In this document: piece after piece, positions 1 through 14,539 of the stretch
Layout of the letters: the number at the start of each line of letters is the position of its first letter
Numbering within the stretch: position 1 is the stretch's first letter
Assembly (NCBI GenBank): GCA_021234535.1
Contig: CM037846.1
Span: forward strand, 16,318,150-16,382,149
Reading direction: 5' to 3'
DNA: 64,000 bases
Origin: Stichopus chloronotus
Lineage: Eukaryota > Echinodermata > Holothuroidea > Aspidochirotida > Stichopodidae
Position numbers and translations under genes: made by a program
The notes under the pieces: model-generated
The model's input: only the letters and a program-made list of their open reading frames with translations
Told to the model about the DNA's origin: nothing
Databases searched by the model: none

Positions 1-3000
1 TTGACACCGTAATTGAGATTCTAGTGAGATACAAAGCAGAGACAATCATGCCACAGTTAGGTCTTCAGTACGTATAATCTCACTACCATTGCGATAATAA
101 TTTACCCATGTTACAGAGTACTTTATTGCTTTTGTTGCGATTGGCGAAAATTCAGTGCCACCCATGACATTCCTTTACGTTGCTACATTGGAAAAGACAT
201 AAAATTTTACAAAATAGTCATTCAAGGATGAGGCTACACGAAATAAATTGCTTTCACGGATTCGTCATCGAATTGAAAAAAAAATAAACACTTATAAAAT
301 ATATATGCTCATCAAACACTCACAAAGTTTTATTTCATGAATCACATTCAAAAGCCAGACACTTTATATTGCATAACTGAGGCAATCTTGATTCACAGAG
401 GAGGTAAAAGTTACGCACTGCCAAATCGATTAGAAAGATATCAGTCCTTGAAAGGTGATTCCGAAGCCAGTGTCTTTGAAGACATGGCAGTGGAGGAACT
501 TGAATGCATATTCTAACATGCGACAAAGGTCGATGTACCGTATATAAGCAGTTGGTAGTTTTGCAAACTCTCCTTAGCACACGCACGTACCTTAATCAAA
601 GGTAAGAATGACGTTTTTTTATGTTACATATTACCTGACGTATTTAATTTTTAGACGTCCAAGTGTATATATTACATTGTATTGTTCTACTAAAGTGTAA
701 TATAGCATCGCATGGGCACCTTTTGTCAAATAGTGCAACGTATCACGAAAAGTTGTAGGGAATATTCTCTCTATACCTCCATCGCGGTAGGGCAAGTCAT
801 AGATTCTATTCCGTTTGTTCGGATAAGACTATTGTACAAAGTAATGCAGATATTTAGCAGTGTTAATAAATACTGTTTGTTCCCTGTTCGTAAGTGTAAG
901 GGGTAATTTATCAATGGCCTATACTGCAATAATGTGTGTGTTTGTGGGGGCGGGAGTGTAGGTATGAGGATGTTAACTGGCGTTTATTCAAATTTTATTA
1001 CGCACAGTATTTTTGAACAAGTTGGATTTTAACCTGGTGACACAATATTAATTATTTAGGAGGTATAACAAACAACAATTGTTTTTAGGTCTGCCAATTT
1101 CTTTGTATGAAAATCAATGCGTCAATCAAGTGCGTCTGTCATGATGTTTCACAGACAAATACTTTCATCTGGGTTGCTACTTGCCCTTGTCGGAACGGCA
1201 ACATAAAGGCAATTAAAGGAGAAGGAAACCCTGGGAATATATTCATCAAAATAAAGCAGAAGTGTTTGACAAACATCTTCCCAAAGTTTCATTCAGAGAT
1301 ATTGTTTCCTATCCAAATTACACACTTTTGAAATTCAAAGAAGGGTGCTGCCATTTTTGCCTAAGTTGAATGTAAAACAACTTGAGTAAGTCTGATAATG
1401 ATGTCACATAACCACTGATAGCAAAAATTTTAATGCATTTCTTTATATTCTTTTCCTATTATTTCTATCAATCCGAAACACACTTGTACACATTTTGTGT
1501 TGAATTACTGAGGTGGATCATGCAATAATCAAATCATTAATACAATGACTTGAATCTATGCATGACTGTTAAAATTTATTGACAATGAAATATAAAGAAA
1601 AACAAAAGCTTTTCAATCACATGTGGTCTAGTGATGTCATCACAATTTCAAAATGGCAGCTTCCTGATAATTTTCTATGAATATTCAAATCGCAATATCT
1701 TGGAAAGTAAGCAACGTATGTAACTGAAATTTGGTGATGGTGTTCACCGTATGTTAGTCTCTCATTTAACATTGTCAAAAGTCCTGACTTGCCTTCTCCT
1801 TTAACTGCTCAGAAATGCCACACAAAATTCGCAATTCAATCTCAACTTGACTGAGGTATTTGACGATATCGCGACGCCTGATCAATTTGGTTATTCTCAC
1901 TGGCGATGCTTTGAACACATCGTTTGCAGAACATTCTAGGGGTAAAAACAACTCTACTTTGTAATTGCCATTGTATGGTATTCAGGAAGCACCCACACTG
2001 TGTAAGTCCAGGATGAACTCACAACCTCAAGTTATGCGGTTGACCTATGCCTTTTTCTTGAGGGATGTGACCTTTAATCTTGAGCTGCAGTGTTTATAGT
2101 TATGGTCATTTTGCCGTACTTGTGTTTCATATAGTAATGTGTTATATACCTTTGCTTACATGGGATATGGCCACCCTGCAATATATATATGTATATGTTA
2201 CTGATATATATTGTTTTGTATTTGTTGTTTTTATGAACAATGCATGGATTTGTCACACTGTATATGCTTGTCAGCAGCAGAATAGCGGCATGAACAAGGG
2301 AGGACACGTGTGTAGGATGTTGGACAGGGAACTAACGTTGCTAGTCGTGCAAAAACGACCAGTCGGAGAGCGATACAATTTGTAAAACGTAACATTTGGG
2401 AAAATGGAGTTTATCCTGCCATTCTAAACAATCAAAAGCTAATCACGGATTGCATCATTTTGCCTTACGGTACTTTTCATTTCGATATTTTTTTTCAAAG
2501 GTGAAGGAGACACCTTCTCCTCTTAGACGAAATGTCAATCGGGGGGAATATTATTTTATTATTTTTTATTATTATTATTTTACAGCATTTGACCCCCCTC
2601 AACCATTAAAACTCTGCAAACGTCAGTGCACCTCCCGAAAATCTCGGAAATCTCAGATCCTTTTATAAAATATGTAATATTTATCAAGTGTTCTTAACGA
2701 AGAAGATAAGTAACTAGTTGACTCACTGAAAACAAAGCTTCATCAATGGATTTTCATTAACGTAATTCACCACTGACAGAGATCACTCAGTGAGGAACTG
2801 ACGTCAATGGCATAAAGGTTTCTTGCACTTCTCTCGCATGTATGCATAGTTCAAAATTGAGAAGAAAATATAGACTCAGCACAACTTGTCCACCTCTTTT
2901 TAACATTAGACCTGTAAAAATAACACATTACATTTACGGTATGTTTATTTGTAAAATACACTATATCTAGTGATTCAAAGAGAAACATTATCAGATATGC

Positions 3001-3838
3001 AGTTTTGGAAGAATGTACAATATATATTAATATTAATTATAAATTAATTAATTATAAAATGATATGAATTATATATCGTTTTCCAAAAAGTCACTGACTG
3101 TTAAAACCCAGACATTTTTTTAGCAGACTTGACTATGTCAATTGCAGGAAACTGTTACCACAATCATTATTAACTGATTTTATGGTTATATAGCAAACAA
3201 TGTGATGATGAAATTGTATAAGGGCAAGTGTCTCAGTTTCTGCGAATGATTCTGAAATATTGCATTGATCAAGTCAATCGAACTGATCAAATGTCATCTT
3301 GTGAAAATGTAAATGTGATTGAAATTTTCACTGCTAGATTTTTTATAACTCTACAGAGCACTAATGGGATTAAGGACCTTAAAAGATTTGCTACCCTGGC
3401 AATCAATGACATAACAAAGCTACATCTCTGTAATGTTACGTTATTACTGCTACATATCAATTCGGTCTTTCTCTATGAGATCCTTCTATGGCACTTAAAT
3501 ATGTAGGTAGTCGTTGTTGTATGACATATTTAGAAATCATCTTGGTAGCATATTGCCAAATAACCGTACATTCGATCCCGTTCATTTTAGAAAATTTGTT
3601 ACTGGGTACGTATTTGATTTTCGCCTTGCTAACGTGAAATCAATGTAATGAGACCGTTCGTTGAAGATTTCACTACCATTGGAAATAAAAATAAAAAAGA
3701 ACGTCACCACATGTATGAAGATAATGATGGTTGTGATTGCAATGATCGATGATAAAAAATATACATCTGTGCTCATGAGCTGGCTCGACTTTCATGGGTA
3801 TTGCTCCAATTAATCATTTTCCTGGTATTTGCAGATCT
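1..3838. other. No recognisable gene; AT-rich intergenic DNA
   Basis: Only short unsupported open frames occur here. None shows a domain or similarity to other parts of the window. There are AT-rich low-complexity patches, for example around 3020-3080. A non-coding 5' exon and promoter of the sulfotransferase-like copy 1 may lie here, because that copy has a splice acceptor just before its ATG, but I cannot locate them. Confidence 0.5.
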
Positions 3839-3847
3839 CTTCAAACG

Positions 3848-5929
3848 ATGGCTGAGAGGAAGGAAAAGACGGATGCGCTACGGGTCATGCTTTGGGGAGT
3901 TCCTCGGTCTGCTGCGACGGTTTTCACCAAATTCATGAGTTTCGTTGATAATGTTGAAATTTGGCATGAGCCGTACGTAGTGAACTTTCTCAACGAGAAC
4001 GGCTGGCTCACAAGGAATCAGTATTCCTGTCAATGATGAAATCTTTGTACGATTTGTATCCGGAGGAAAAACGAGGGAACCTACGTCTGATAAACACTTT
4101 CTCGTATGTCGCATGTGTTTTGGGTGTAAGAATATAAATGAACCATACATGTCAAAACAGATATTGAAAATATTCTCAGTTAGTATGTATCTTAAATTTA
4201 TTGTTGACACTGCGACGAAAGACAGCATACTTGAACTTGGCAAGTAGTCTGCAGTAACCAACATTTTGATATTAGATCTCTCGAACAGTTTCACCGGCTG
4301 ATATTGCAGCTGTTAGTAATGCCACTATGGACCACATGATGTCATCTTGTCTGATGCAGGTGGTTCACTCTGGACATGAATGGTATGCCGTTAAATGTCA
4401 TTCTTAAAGAGTCTAAACAATAAATCCAAGGAAAGTTTTTTTTTTCGTACATTCTCTCTCATCGTAACGTTGTTTTTCAGTTTTATGCATCTAATCAGTT
4501 CTATGCATCTAATCGTAGATTCTTTTATCACTCCTGGCATCACTCTTTGTATCATTTCAGATATGAAACTGTCAGAGAGCATTTGGAAAAGGGACCCAAA
4601 GATCCTTCCATGAAATATGTATTTGTTAAGGATATGGCATGGGCAGTTCACAACCGCTTAGAGTTCCTTCCTCAAAAGGTATAACATTGAACTATTCTTT
4701 GCTGCTAACGTATACACGTGACTAACTTCCTAAACAACTTTCGTAGAGAAAATTTGAAGATGGTGATTGTTGTGATGATATATGATGACGATGATATTGA
4801 CTTTGGTCAGGTGGATGTCTTCTCAAAATGTTATAAGCATAAAGCTAGTGTGTTACATTACTCAATGAATGCACATTAAGCTGGAATACCTATATTCATT
4901 TTATCATTCTAATATCAAAGGAAAACCAGAGGATTCAAAATCAAATTTAATATGTTTAAACACTGGAACCTTAAACAAAAATAGAGAGATCAGAATATGA
5001 AAACTTAATTACAAAATGTTGAATACACATTCAGATTTGGCTTGATACGCTAATAGAGAAAACGAAAACTAACTCCTAACCCGAAGATAATTAGTGGTCA
5101 GTGAGTAAATTAAATGCGTGTTTTAGTCGCATTTCCAACTGGCATGAGGGGTTTACCTCAATGTTTTGGTAATATTCTTTTACGCTTAAGATGTTATGCA
5201 ATTCGTGTAGCCAAGTAATGGTTATTCGGATACCATACAGAGCAAACGGTATATATAGCCTTTGAGGGTTTTGCATTAGGGGAAAATGTAGTTCACATGT
5301 TCACTGAGGTATACTATTTTGTTATCAAAGTTTCTAACTTTATATATGGAGGAGACTCTTTATTGAAATGACCTATGGATGTTCAACCATTTCTCTCATT
5401 ATTTTTACGCAGGTGCCTACGAAGCACGTGTTTCTAATTCGCCATCCTCATCGATACTTACCTTCGCATCATGCACACATGAAGCGGTTGATGCGGAAAT
5501 CTTCCTACGACTAGTCGGACGAAGTGCTCATGAGGACAGGTGAGGATGAAATTTTGAAGCTATGGAAACATGTTCGGGAAAACATCGACTCCAACCCGCC
5601 GGTTATAGACAGTGACCAATATCTTCAGGCTCCTGAGAAAGTTCTTCCAAAACTCTTTGCTGAAATTGGCATCCCTTGGAAGGAATCGTACCTTTCATGG
5701 GACGATTCTGACGACATCATCATGACTTGGAACGGCAGGTCTGGAACATACCTTCATTGACAAATTGCTTCAAGGACAAGCCTTCACTAGGGCTTTTGAT
5801 AGCCGGAAATTTCATCCCGTCGACAAACCGATTCCTAAGAGAGAAGAATTAGATCCTTACGTCATATCATTAGTTGACAAGTACATGCCAGGATATGAAG
5901 AGATGGCAAAATGTCTGCTAAAGGAATGA
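3848..5929 (+). pseudogene. Sulfotransferase-like gene copy 1, broken
   Basis: This is the first of four tandem copies of a P-loop, PAPS-dependent-sulfotransferase-like gene. Coding exons are 3848-4103, 4561-4678 and 5413-5929, with GT-AG introns of 457 and 734 bp. The nucleotide-binding segment WGVPRSAATVF and the HEP motif are present in exon 1, and VKDMAW and LIRHPHRY across exons 2 and 3. Three lesions break the frame. Exon 1 is 256 nt, so it has a net shift between about 3998 and 4034, with a TGA at 4034-4036. A TAG at 5512-5514 replaces the GAG of copy 2. A +1 insertion near 5737 leads to TGA at 5758-5760. After these the conserved C-terminus (DKYMPGYEEM) still reads in its own frame to TGA at 5927-5929. 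An AG acceptor lies just upstream of the ATG. It is most likely a non-functional duplicate; the family assignment is by motif recognition only. Confidence 0.8.
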
Positions 5930-8900
5930 TTCCATCACGAAAATTATTCGAATTAACTCATTTCGTAGATAAAGAAACCAGTAGCCCCTCTGTCACGAGC
6001 TCATTGCTTAATAATGAACTTCTTCCCCCTACGTATTACTCTTATACAAAGGTTAGCACGGCCAATGTCTCTGTTTATGTCTATATTTTTAGTATTCCCT
6101 GCTCTCTTTTGAAATGTGAGGTAAGAAAGGTTATCCTACCTTTTTTCATGTGTATGGAAACGCAATAAATGAAAGTGGTAGGCTAGGGAGCATGTCCGTG
6201 TTCGACGAAAGGTGAATATTAGGAGATATATAGCAGCTTCAAGCACAACACCTAGTGATCTTCTTTTTCGTCAACGCATTAGGGAAAGAATTGACTAAGT
6301 TCAGCCAAACTTACCAAGGAAAATTAAAGTTGTATTTCAGAACAAGGACATGATCTAGTGTGGACCAAGAACGGTGCGCCCGGTCCTACTTGATTGAAAG
6401 GAATTGTAACAAATGTATTAAGTGCTTTTAGATTTAGATTCGACTAAGCACGCTATCAAAGGGTATGCCAAACACCTTAAGTGTTGCTGAAAGATTATTT
6501 TGTGTATAAGTAAAAGTTGTTGATACTGAACATGGTGTATAGTTGAAAATAGTTGAAGAAATCAAAGGAGAGGACAAGGAAAACAAAGTAATTCTATCAA
6601 TTTGCTTCAAAAAGGAAGGAACAAAGTAGTTGCAGAATGTTCAAGAGACACACAAGAAGTAGTTCCATTTTCAAACAAGTAAGTCTAATGAATCCGATAG
6701 TACTTGATTGCACCGTGAAGCCAGATGCTTTGACATTCGAAGGTTGTAAATGTCAAGTCCCTGTGGTGTAATGTAAGAGGAAAGGAGTCTATGCATGCAC
6801 CTATCGTTATCACTCAGAGCGTTGTCGAAAAAAGGAGCACTCATACTAACAACGCTGCACAAACAAAAGCTTGTCTTTTGTCGTATCTTGTGTAACGGTG
6901 GTGGCATAAACAGAGGGCAAAAATAGTCAAAGTTGGAATGATTTCATTTATTCTGATGAGAAATGGATTCAACTGAAGACAATGCATACCAGAGACCATT
7001 TACACCTGTTCAAATTGATAAAACTGAATGAGCATGTTCTCTCAATTTCAACCCTTAGACATACTTGCAGTAGTCTCTCTGTGTGGAAATTAAGGGGAAG
7101 ACTACAGCGGATGGCCAGTTGACCTGAAACCTAGGCTACCAGAACATTTTGAAAAAAACAAAAATAGACCTAGATCAAACTTCACCAAGACCCGCGAGTA
7201 ATATACTGGAAATGGTACTGTTTTTCTACTCTGGAAATCCTCGTTAACATTATCGCTTCTTTCTCTCTACAATACTTCTAGGACTGTCTCCTAAAAACGT
7301 TAAGGAGCAAGCACCCAGTGTACATGTCCCTCTATCCCGCTTCTTCCAATGTGTACAACTCACTGAAGGAAGAAGCTTACACCTTTTTGCCATAGTGTCT
7401 TTTCGACACAACGTGGCATTCAACTACCTTCCTGTTGTCTAAACCCATTATTCCGTCTACAGTCATTAAGTCGTCAAAATACAGTCAAAACTCATTTCGT
7501 ATTTCACCCTCACCAAGACGCACCTGTTTGCACATGGTGAGGCAGTATTTCATTACGCTATAGCGCCAACGCAAAGAGGCAAGAGTCCTATACCAAATGC
7601 ATGACCAAGCAAAAAGGCCTTGACCAGTGGCCGGCCTAACAAGTCACCTGCCCCTCTCTCTCTTCCCTACAAAGGTCGAGGGGAAGCCATAGACAAAAAA
7701 GGAATAAAAGTGAAGAGAAAGACAGGAAGACAAAGAAGAAAGAATTAAAAGAGAACGTAAAGGAAAATGCAAGGCTACGTTCATTTAGTTGATGATGCTG
7801 GTTTTTGTTCACACTTCAAACAATAATTACAGTCTTCATCAGGAAATGTACAAATGTTATCAGACTTTTACAGGAAAAATTCCCAGGATTATCAGTCCAC
7901 CCGTAGTCCAGAATTCCGGGTGCAGGATTGCATTAGAGGCATACTGTATTTGCGTGTTTGTGAGCCCCTTCTTCATTTCCCATGCCCTGCTACGAAGAAA
8001 TATAGCTACCTCTCTTTAGCACCCGAGTCTCTTGACCTCCTGTAAACAATGCTTGTGGCGCCTTGGGGTGAGAAATAAGTTGGCATAAGTGTGATTGTAG
8101 ATGACACTAACGTTGAACAGTTTTAATGAATACTAGATTCACCACAATTATTCAGATACAGGTGATGCATCAAGACCATGACTAGATGACTACACTGTGA
8201 CCCTCCTATAAAGTGTGACCATACTGCATTGTGAACTTCACTCGTCCACCGATAGTTGGCGCTGTGCCTCAAACTCTCATAATTCGTTAAATATTCTGTG
8301 TATGAAAGATCTTTGACTACGCCTACCAATACTATGCACATCAGTGACGTGCGCAAGGTTTGATAGGGGGAGGAGCAAGATTTTGCAAGTACAGTATCAC
8401 TTTCCTGACATGAGGGAGAGGGAGAGGGTATAAGTTATATAGGGACATCCCTCCCATTTGGACAATTTCTAAGAATTATATATAGTGAGAAGTATAATAG
8501 TAAGATCTAATACTAGTTTATTTTTACGGCGTAGAATGTAGGATATATTCCATTTTTCATATATTTTACGTTTTTAATTAAAACAGTGAGACCAGTTAAC
8601 CTCGTCACATGTTGCACATTGAACTCCATGAACTCCAAAAGTTTTAGGATGCCTAATTTATTGTTTATAGTGTAATACTATAATACTGTGTAATAATAAA
8701 AAAAATGTCTGGGGGGGGGGGTGTACATGAATGAAGGGGCCTTGGCAAGAGGTCGTTATGACAGATCATCTTTAACAAAGTTACAGTGTGGTACGGAAAT
8801 ACAGTGTCGTTCCACTACAATGACGCACCTAGTATCTCAGACTGGGATGGGGGACATGAGGATTTGTGATGAAGACTGTTAATATTTGCTTAGATTTTGA

Positions 8901-11900
8901 AGGATGGATATGGGCAACACCACCATCTTTCCCAAAATGTAGAGGGGACTTAAAGTAACCACGCTTGCTTACATTTTCCTTTACCTTCTCTTTAATCTTC
9001 TTATTTCAGTGTCTTCCCACCGTTGTCTTTATATCCTTCCTATACCTAGTATATGGGGGGGGGGGGGGGAGATATTGTACTCCGTTGAGTCGTCCAAGTC
9101 GTCAAAAATTACACTTACATGATAGCCCACCTTACACCCCTTGATGTATTCAACCGAAAGTAACTTGGTCAGCAGTCTTAATATGGAGTATTGGTATGGA
9201 TCGAGAAGATCACCGATTGGGGTTATATGGGAGGGGGGGGGGGGTTGAGAGGGGGTGTCAAAATTTGTGGGTAGGTGTTGCGTGTGAGTGTGTACAAAAC
9301 TTGGTTAAGGAAAGGATATCGGCAAAATGCTCTAATAGGTATGTCACGATCTCCTCCTAGACGGTGAGTTGGATGATCCTCAAACTTGGTGGGTAGGTGG
9401 AGGGATATCAGGTGAAGTATCCGAATGACCGAAAACGTCATGAGTCGAAGGTCAAGGGTGAAAGGTCAGGAAATCGAAAACTTTTTTAGCATTACCTCTT
9501 AGTGTGAATATCCTAGAATTATAGAACTACCATGCGTGGAAATTAGAAAATAGAAGACAATCAGAACGTTTTAACAAACTAATGATGATGTCACGAGGTT
9601 GGGTGCTAACACAATATATGTAACAATTTTCAGTATTTGTGAATACAACTCCAGGCACAGGAACTGGTGCACATGAACGTTTTTTTTTATAAACTTGAGA
9701 CACTGGATACCAGTTGCAGATTTCTGTAGTATGGGTTGAGGTGCACATTTTCTGTCAATTAGAGTATCGGTAGTCAGAAAATCATAGGTTCCTTGAGAGA
9801 ATACCCTAAATATTTTCCCAGCTTCGCACGCCTCGTAATATATGTTTACTACATATATACCAGATATACCCACCTCCACGGTAGCACTCATTTAACCCCC
9901 CCCCCCACCCCACTTTTCGCAACTTGGCTAAGCCCCTGCACTTCCCCACAGAGAGTCGCAACCGTCCCCACGTATATGCAGTGAAAGTGACTAGGTTTTC
10001 GTCACCGACAGCAAAATTTAACATTTCACATTGTTAATAGTGATGGAACTATAAAATTCTACTTAAAACAAAATTGTAAATGTTAGCATCAATTAGTATA
10101 TGAATTCAAAGCGCTCTTTATATTCTCCTATTTAATAGGTGATTTAAAATTTGTGAAGGTCCCAATTTGTTCAAACCAATATCCTTACAACTTCATGAAA
10201 CCCGTCATAATCAAGATTTCAAAAAGAGTTTGAGGAATTCAAAATATAAGAGGCTATATTTTGTATCAAAGCTCACCTTGAAAATTAAAATACTTCTATT
10301 CATAGGCTGGTCTTCTTTACTAGAATATTATTGAATGTACTGAAAGCTTTAAAGGTTTATCTTTCAAGCACTAGCTTCAGGGTATGTATGATTTCTTAAA
10401 AAAAAAGTAAAAAAAAAATGTTGTTGAATGTCTTGATACTTTGAATTTTTGAATTTAAGGCTTCTGTGAATTTCACGAATAAAGGATAAATCAAACAAAT
10501 GAAATAAATCAAATACTGATTTCCTTGACTCACAACACAACGATATTTGTAGAGACAAATCTAATGTAATTAAGAACATAAGCTTAATTACATAATTTTG
10601 CATACAACCATACTGCACACAATTGTGAGTATGCAAACTTCAAAGATAGATTATCAGTCAGGACACCTCCACTATATTTTCAAGTTGAGTGTGTCTACAG
10701 AACCAGCCGTCAAACTCAAGCTATGGTTTCCACTCTTGGAGACACCGCCCTAGAAAATCAGCTTGCCATCACAGAATGCCACATGACATCTTTACAAAAT
10801 TTATCCACTATTTTTTCCCCCATGCCCTCACGCTGACAAAACTATAAAGTTATTCTGTTTACTTAGATTGTCTTGAAGAACGTTAGGGTTCGGCTCCAGG
10901 GAAGAAAAAAAGAAGAAAAAAAAAAGACCTATGGTGTAGGCTAGATCACGTTAGACCTAGACTTGACTTAGGATCACCAATGTCAACATTTTATGAACCC
11001 ATAACCAGGATTAAACACATCTTATCATTAAGATTGAATCATTATACGGGTAATCAACATTTCACGATGATATTTCAAACATACCCTGTAGAGTTTTTTG
11101 GAGGTTTGGAAGTTCGATTACCTCAAAGGCCTATTCGCTCGACAACAGTGTAAATTGCGTCTGTAATCCTATGGCCCAATGTGGGGTTGTTGGACTACGG
11201 TCGAGATCAATACCTTAACCTAATGTTATGTACGATTATCATTAGAGAGAAAGAAACGTCGGAACAGACAATCCAGAGAGCAAGATCCGATTTGATTTGA
11301 TCGATCAGAGTTCAATTTATTTGCTGATTTGAATTTATTTGACGATGGAGATTGAGAAAGCATATGACGTTGACTAAAGGAAAAGGCGGGATGATAACAC
11401 AGGCCTACACAAGGGCGCCGTTTTGTTTTGACAATCGGTGGGGACGTGACTATCTAAGCAGAGCGCGGCCATGGGTTGGCGCGGAGCGTCCCAGAAATTT
11501 TTGGACAGATGTACCCCCCAGATTGCTGGAAATCGCATTGAGATAATTATGGCATGCCCGATTGGCAATAATTCTAACAATAGCGATTATCACAGGTAAA
11601 CAAAATCAATTTCTTCCTTACCATGGTGACACTGAGCCCAGGTAACACATGGGCTCCATGTAGTTGTATCCATATGGGACCCATATCATTTGCACTCAAG
11701 ATCACTCATGTTACCTAGCTAGTTTTTCCATCAACGATTTTTTTTGCATAGAACACGGTGTATCGAGAGAAAAACACGTATTTTTTCAAAGCTTTTGATC
11801 AAGCGAAAAATTTAATTAATCGAAGAAGCCTTAATTCAGTCTATGTTGAGAAAAAAAAAAGAAGAAGTTGACGCAGAGATTTGCCTCTGAAGAGTGCGTT

Positions 11901-14539
11901 GTAGATGTAAGAACTGGAATGACCTTAGTTTGATGACGCTACTGGCTTATAAGAAGATCCATGCCATTGCACACACACGACTTCTATGCGCGGATTCATA
12001 CAGGATTGTGAGAACGGAGGGGGGGGGGCATACATCGTCGGCCGAAGGGGGTTGAGTTTCAATTTTCGGTGCGATTTCCCAGCATTTTTGGAGTATATCT
12101 ATTTATATATATCTATTTGGTCATTTTGGGGAGTATTTGAAAAAAAAGTTGGTAAAAATTAATTATTAGTAACCGAATAAAGGAGGGGGACATGCACCAC
12201 CTGGATCCTGGCCGTCATTGATCAGAAAACTTGTCAACCTTTTCTACTGTATCCAAATCATGAAAGTTTCTGATAAGCTTATACTTAAGGGTTATATATA
12301 AGTGTCAAGTGTATTGTGTACTACTAATAGAATTTCTATAAAGAGTACAATGTTTTATAGAGATTGTTCCTTATTGAAACTACTGTATAGAAAGTTGTAA
12401 ATTCTATAGAATCCTAAAGAAACTATAAACTTCTACAGAGAATTTCAAGCACTTCTGTAGAAAAGCGTTGATTCTATAGAGTTCTACAGCGTTCTATAGA
12501 CATTTCTATAGAAGTCTTTATAAACTTTTGTATCAGACTACAATTAGATATGATGATGAAAGCTGCAAAGACCGTGTGAAGGTAAACTATATTCTGAATA
12601 GCTGCACGTACACCACTAAGTGTACAAAAGCTATCACTGGTTCATGTAAATAAATGATACGTTGCTTATCCAACTTAGACAAGGGCAGAATCATTATCGT
12701 GTGTGGTGAGGTGGTAATTGCCTTAATTATATCAGACGGACTTTGTATATTTCTTTTAAGAGGATGTAATACGAAACTGTATGTTCTTTATCAACAATCT
12801 AGTTGCACGTACAGTGTAGAATTATAGCAGCTTTATAATAAAGTAAGACCACTGATCATCCGAACCAAAGTATCTCTTATTCTGGGTATTGCTTAACGTT
12901 TCACTTGAGCAACAAGTCTCCTGAAATAATACCAGATCTATTCATCTCGTAAGTTTATCACACAAATTTTTATTTTGCAAGTTGACTTTGTATTTAGCCG
13001 GTGAACTTCATGTGTGTTCATTTTCGTTGATGTTGCTTCGTCTGAGGTGCGTAATTTGTAGCCATGCGGATGTTTGTTTCTAAAGATCTACGGTAATACT
13101 TGATATATGATCTTACACAATCCTTCAAGCAAATTTAGTGTTTGAGATGATACATAATTTATTATGTCGTCTCAGTTAGGTTCTTGCGTATGTTGATATT
13201 AAGGGGTGTTTGTATATTGATCCTTTTTTTTTTTAATACAAGGAGTAATGTTTCAGTACAATGACCGTGCACAGACATCTAAGGTATGATTTTGGCCCCT
13301 TGCTTGGTAATACACGTAAATCAAGGTACTGTATTATGAAAGTATTGTGTTTGGGTTAAAAGTGCGTATATACCACATGTGTTGTTGCTTTATAAGCTTC
13401 ACCCAAATAACATAAGATGTGCCGTCATCCAGTCGTTCCTTGTCACTGCCCGTGAGACCTCACTGTAAAAGGGCAACATAGACCCAAAATATGCGTCACA
13501 GAATACGTAATTTCAATTACAACTTGACTGAGACTATGCAGTATTGTACCGACTGCTCAAGTTGGATTTTCACTGGTACAGAAAGTCCCAAGTGTACAAA
13601 ATAGTTTGGAAAGATTTTGAAAATGACTGTAGGAGATGCGCTCTTCTTTCAATCACTCCAAATATCACCGCCTCCCCAACCCCCGCTGTCCTCAGTAAAA
13701 GACGTCACCTCCCCTGCTGTTCCCAGAAAAGTTCAACAAGTCGGCGTTGAAAGGCATTTCGATAGCCTATCATTCCATACTCACCAATATCGGGACTTAT
13801 GTTAAGGCCTACATGCACTTCCGTATACGGTAGGAAAAGCAAGTACCTGACGTTGTATGCAGCCTATAGCATCACTTTGCCAGGGTGAAATCGTACAACA
13901 CTTTGATGACCCCCTGTCTGGTAGCCTAGGGATGTGACCTTTAATCCCTCGTTGTATGATATTGATATGTTCACATGCGATATGTACACACGTCAACAAG
14001 ATATGTATCCTGCACACACGGGATTTGCTTAATGGTGCATCGATTACACATCAACCATAGCCAGTCTATAGCAAGGACAATATTGAGAGTTTTCCGTAAA
14101 GTGAATCAGACGAAGGACTTTTGCTGCAGCGGCCTGTCGTAGGTTTAATCTACTTACAGTAGTACTCCATGCAGAGTAAGCACGACAGCACCTCTGTTGA
14201 TCGAAGTTTGACATTCGTCACGTGTTTCAGCAACAAAACATACAGGACCTCATTGATTTATTTGACGGTGTGAAACGCGAAGATTAATAACAGAGTTGAC
14301 TTAGGTTCCATTGGTCGATAATTCAACAAAGAACAAAGGGGGGCGTCTCATGAGAAAATACGGTGAGTAAAGCATTTCTTTTCTAGGGAGCAAAATAGAT
14401 CAAAAGCTTCCCAAGCATTATGAACACTAATTTATTTAATACAATACGTGTACTTAGTACACGTTAAGAGCAGTTCATTATAGTCAATGATCGAGGAACA
14501 TATATGCATTTTTTACAGAACACCAGAAATTACTTGTTC
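5930..14539. other. No recognisable gene; intergenic with low-complexity patches
   Basis: I see no exon with recognisable protein similarity. The stretch contains poly-G tracts near 8709, 9055 and 9231, a C-rich tract at 9896-9908 and assorted AT-rich sequence. Open frames here are short and have no domain signal. A sequence at 8341-8358 resembles a hAT terminus, but I found no partner end. Confidence 0.45.
12330..12525. repeat. Cluster of TTCTATAGA-type near-palindromes
   Basis: Within about 200 bp the motif TTCTATAGA or close variants (TTCTACAGA, TTCTGTAGA, TTTTATAGA) recurs roughly ten times in both orientations, at irregular spacing. The core CTATAG is palindromic. It may be a degraded short-period repeat; no function is evident. 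Confidence 0.5.

Noticed and set aside
8345..8360. CAGTGACGTGCGCAAGG as a hAT left end
   Set aside because: No inverse partner or 8-bp duplication was found within several kilobases.
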